Source: JBDUCV01 sp040003255
GTDB taxonomy: Bacteria; Actinomycetota; Actinomycetes; Mycobacteriales; Jatrophihabitantaceae
NCBI GenBank assembly: GCA_040003255.1
Contig: JBDUCV010000052.1
Span: forward strand, 1 to 17,080
Length of the DNA stretch: 17,080 nt
Direction: 5' to 3'
Below are positions 15,559 to 17,080 of this stretch, piece after piece. The stretch's first letter is position 1. Each line of letters begins with the position of its first letter. A program made the translations under genes and the position numbers. Below the pieces are notes generated by a model. That model saw only the letters and a program-made list of their open reading frames with translations. It searched no databases and was not told where the DNA came from.

Positions 15559-15724
15559 CCTGACTCCTTCGGGGTCCGGCCTGCCGTGGCCCGCCTCGGG
15601 TCGCCGCCAGGGTTGGTCGCGCTCTCGGTGGCGCGCTTCCTCGAAGTATTCGCAGATTCCAGTTGACCGGATTCATAGCGTTGCGCCCCTGACGGGTGCT
15701 CTGCGGCTCACCCGGGACGGGCGG

Positions 15725-15765
15725 GAAGGGACGGCGGCACGGGAGGGATGTGCCGCCGCCCCTTC
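15725..15765. repeat. Strong 15-bp hairpin with one mismatch
   Basis: GAAGGG-A-CGGCGGCAC (15725-15740) pairs with GTGCCGCCG-C-CCCTTC (15750-15765), leaving one A-C mismatch and the 9-nt loop GGGAGGGAT. No T-run follows on either strand. It lies between two divergent genes, where a simple terminator is unexpected; a leader attenuator, an operator or the end of a small RNA are alternatives. Confidence 0.75.
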
Positions 15766-15778
15766 GAGTTCACACTCT

Positions 15779-15816
15779 ATTGCATTCCAGCGGTAATCAT
15801 GCAATTGCGCTCGCAA
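15779..15816. promoter_or_regulatory. Clustered palindromes, candidate operator
   Basis: ATTGCAT (15779-15785) is perfectly inverted as ATGCAAT (15799-15805), with centres 20 bp apart, about two helical turns. This is followed directly by TTGCG-CT-CGCAA (15805-15816). The shared TTGC/GCAA half-sites in an AT-richer patch suggest dimeric regulator binding. The binding protein is unknown. Confidence 0.4.
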
Positions 15817-15863
15817 CTACCCTCCACCTGACAGCGAGAGTGGTGGACGGGCACACTGGGCCG

Positions 15864-16709
15864 GTGAGCGACACCGCCAAGCGGGCGGCGCACGTCGACG
15901 TCGCAAGTGCTGTCGATCGGCCGCCAGCCGTCGACGTCGTGAGCGGCGTCGACCTGCCGCTAGCTAGTCGCGCGCGTGGCTTGGAAACCGTAGCCGTACT
16001 CGGGGTGTCGCTCGGCATGTCCGCGATCTACGCCCTGATGTACCTGATCCGAGCCCAGGTCACCGTCAAGGGCGGCATCGCGGCAACGACCGCGACCGTG
16101 GTCTCCGGCCCGAACACCCGCTATGTCTGGCTCGACGTGCTCGACAACCTCGCCGACGTCGCGCACGGGCTGTTTCCCGGGCTGCTCGCAATCGCGCTCC
16201 TCGTTCGCGACCCGGGTGGCGGCGGGCTCGGTATCGGGCTGGATCGTCTCCGCGCCCGAGTGGACTGGCTGGCCGGCATCGGGTTCACCGCCCTGATTGG
16301 CATTCCGGGCTTGGCACTGGTCTGGGCAGCTCGCGAGCTCGGGCTCAACGCCAGCCTCGCCGTTGTCGACCTACCTGACCTCTGGTACCGGGTGCCGCTG
16401 CTGCTGCTCGAGGCGGCACAGAACGGGATCCTGGAAGAACTGGTCGTCGTGGGCTACCTGCTCACCCGGCTGCGGCAACTCGGTTGGGCCGACTATCCCG
16501 CGCTCGGTGCCTCGGCGGTGTTGCGCGGCAGTTACCACCTCTATCAAGGTTGGGGCGGATTTCTCGGCAACATGGTGATGGGGCTGATGTTTGGCTGGTG
16601 GTTCCAGCGGACGCGCCGCGTGCTGCCGCTGGTCATCGCGCACACCCTCTTGGATGCGATCAGCTTCCTCGGCTATGTCTACCTGCACGGCCGCGTCAGC
16701 TGGATCTGA
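15864..16709 (+). CDS. CPBP-family (CAAX protease/bacteriocin-processing-like) membrane protein with altered motif 1
   Basis: This membrane protein of about 281 residues has hydrophobic segments near 40-62, 100-114, 135-155, 175-200, 214-224, 230-247 and 255-275, and the CPBP (ABI/Rce1-like) motif order: EEL at 191-193, His225 in RGSYHLYQG and HTLLD at 260-264. In the usual EExxxR motif the arginine position is Val (EELVVVG), and the FxxxH phenylalanine is Arg. The glutamates and histidines needed for an intramembrane metalloprotease remain. The N-terminal 35 residues are polar and look disordered. The start is uncertain: GTG 15864 is used, GTGs at 15840 and 15843 are in frame, and no clear Shine-Dalgarno is present. 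The substrate is unknown. It diverges from the lipid operon. Confidence 0.82.
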   Translation: MSDTAKRAAHVDVASAVDRPPAVDVVSGVDLPLASRARGLETVAVLGVSLGMSAIYALMYLIRAQVTVKGGIAATTATVVSGPNTRYVWLDVLDNLADVAHGLFPGLLAIALLVRDPGGGGLGIGLDRLRARVDWLAGIGFTALIGIPGLALVWAARELGLNASLAVVDLPDLWYRVPLLLLEAAQNGILEELVVVGYLLTRLRQLGWADYPALGASAVLRGSYHLYQGWGGFLGNMVMGLMFGWWFQRTRRVLPLVIAHTLLDAISFLGYVYLHGRVSWI

Positions 16710-16737
16710 CAGCTGGCCGGCCCAGCCTGGCCAGGTG
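16710..16737 (+). terminator. Candidate terminator hairpin after the CPBP gene
   Basis: CTGGCC (16713-16718) pairs with GGCCAG (16729-16734) around a 10-nt loop. CA/TG pairs extend the stem beyond one G-G mismatch to 16710 and 16737. It begins at the base after the TGA stop. No T-run follows, so this is a moderate-strength candidate. Confidence 0.4.
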
Positions 16738-16761
16738 GACCGGCAAACCAGATTCGCGGAA

Positions 16762-16815
16762 GCATTTGCGGTGGTTGCGAACCGATCTACCCGCATCTGC
16801 GGTTAACTACAGTTC
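16762..16815 (+). promoter_or_regulatory. Promoter region of the HTH-TOBE gene with an 11-nt direct repeat
   Basis: GCATTTGCGGT (16762-16772) recurs as GCATCTGCGGT (16793-16803), 31 bp apart or about three helical turns. TTAACT (16803-16808) ends 7 nt before ATG 16816, and no Shine-Dalgarno is seen, so a leaderless transcript starting at the ATG is likely. The repeat could be an operator for the gene's own product. Confidence 0.4.
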
Positions 16816-17080
16816 ATGCCGAGCTATCCACTGCGTGCGGCCGCCCAGTTCCTGGGCGTCAGCGACGACACACTGCGCCGGTGGGCCGACGCCGGCCGGT
16901 TGCCCACCCGCCAGAACGACAGCGGTCGGCGGGTGATCGACGGTGCCGAGCTAGCCAGGTTCGCCCAGCAACTCAGTACCGCGACGCCCCGTCCGGAGGC
17001 GGCGCCGGTCGTGCTCGAGTCGGCGCGCAACCGGTTCGTCGGACTGGTCACCCGCGTGGTCCGCGACACCGTGATGGCCC
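16816..17080 (+). CDS. Excisionase/MerR-like HTH plus TOBE domain protein, probable molybdate-responsive regulator (partial, 3' end outside window)
   Basis: The 88 residues in the window start with a winged-helix DNA-binding module of the MerR/excisionase type: LRAAAQFLGVSDDTLRRWAD near 6-25, AGRLPTRQNDSGRRVIDGAEL near 26-46. After a proline/alanine linker comes the start of a TOBE (molybdenum-pterin binding) domain, SARNRFVGLVTRVVRDTVMA from about 69. Proteins of this layout commonly sit just upstream of modABC molybdate transport genes and are predicted to sense oxyanion. It has no stop in the window. The start ATG 16816 has no Shine-Dalgarno and fits leaderless expression. Confidence 0.85.
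   Translation, partial: MPSYPLRAAAQFLGVSDDTLRRWADAGRLPTRQNDSGRRVIDGAELARFAQQLSTATPRPEAAPVVLESARNRFVGLVTRVVRDTVMA

Larger units (their letters stand above)
15559..15863. promoter_or_regulatory. Divergent regulatory region between the lipid operon and the CPBP gene
   Basis: This 305-nt stretch has no convincing gene. It holds a strong GC hairpin (15725-15765) and clustered TTGC/GCAA palindromes (15779-15816). A possible minus-strand promoter is TTGCAT (15804-15799) and TAGAGT (15779-15774), with a long 19-nt spacer; it would put the hairpin near the start of a leader of about 200 nt for the FAD oxidoreductase. TACCCT at 15818-15823 is a possible plus-strand -10 element without a good -35. Nothing was recognised in 15570-15720. 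Confidence 0.45.

Noticed and set aside
1..17080. CRISPR arrays, transposases, prophage genes or toxin-antitoxin pairs
   Set aside because: No regularly spaced repeats, transposase motifs or terminal inverted repeats were seen. The window looks like stable chromosomal DNA.

Overview
The window comes from a high-GC actinomycete (Actinomycetota). The evidence is strong GC codon bias, many GTG starts, GTGA/ATGA stop-start overlaps, a GltA2-type citrate synthase close to the mycobacterial one, an RskA-type anti-sigma factor, and a gene set (amine oxidase-like flavoprotein, DUF1365, CFA synthase, DUF1295, ECF sigma/anti-sigma) that recalls the mycobacterial Rv0449c-Rv0444c region. The genus cannot be fixed. 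A non-Mycobacterium relative is likely, because the sigma/anti-sigma pair is inverted relative to M. tuberculosis and differs in domain make-up.

Layout. (1) 1-455: the 3' end of a tRNA gene (probably Leu) and a hotdog-fold thioesterase. (2) 596-6655: a ligase/hydrolase neighbourhood. A PGM1-like pre-ATP-grasp ligase (+) and a citrate synthase (+) converge on a tight three-gene minus-strand operon encoding a Fes-like esterase, a second esterase and a second ATP-grasp enzyme. This is the best candidate for an undescribed biosynthetic system. (3) 6753-10019: a tyrosine/homogentisate catabolic operon of homogentisate 1,2-dioxygenase, a conserved protein of unknown function and fumarylacetoacetase. 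The isomerase normally needed between the two known enzymes is not present. (4) 10051-11384: an ECF sigma factor and its zinc-finger, membrane-anchored anti-sigma factor with an RskA-type C-terminus, starting 31 nt after fumarylacetoacetase. (5) 11487-15558 (minus): a translationally coupled lipid-modification operon of FAD oxidoreductase, a DUF1365-CFA synthase fusion and a DUF1295 membrane protein. (6) 15559-17080: a 305-nt divergent regulatory region with a strong hairpin and palindromes, a CPBP-family membrane protein, and the start of an excisionase-like HTH + TOBE molybdate-type regulator that runs off the window.

How the parts fit. Tyrosine breakdown yields fumarate and acetoacetate, and citrate synthase consumes acetyl-CoA, so both feed central metabolism. 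The two ATP-grasp enzymes can be expected to make amide, peptide or ester-type bonds, and the two esterases to hydrolyse or transfer a related product. The ECF sigma factor is a plausible regulator of the converging lipid operon, by analogy with SigK in mycobacteria and with ECF control of CFA-like genes elsewhere. These links are inference from gene order. No searches were run.
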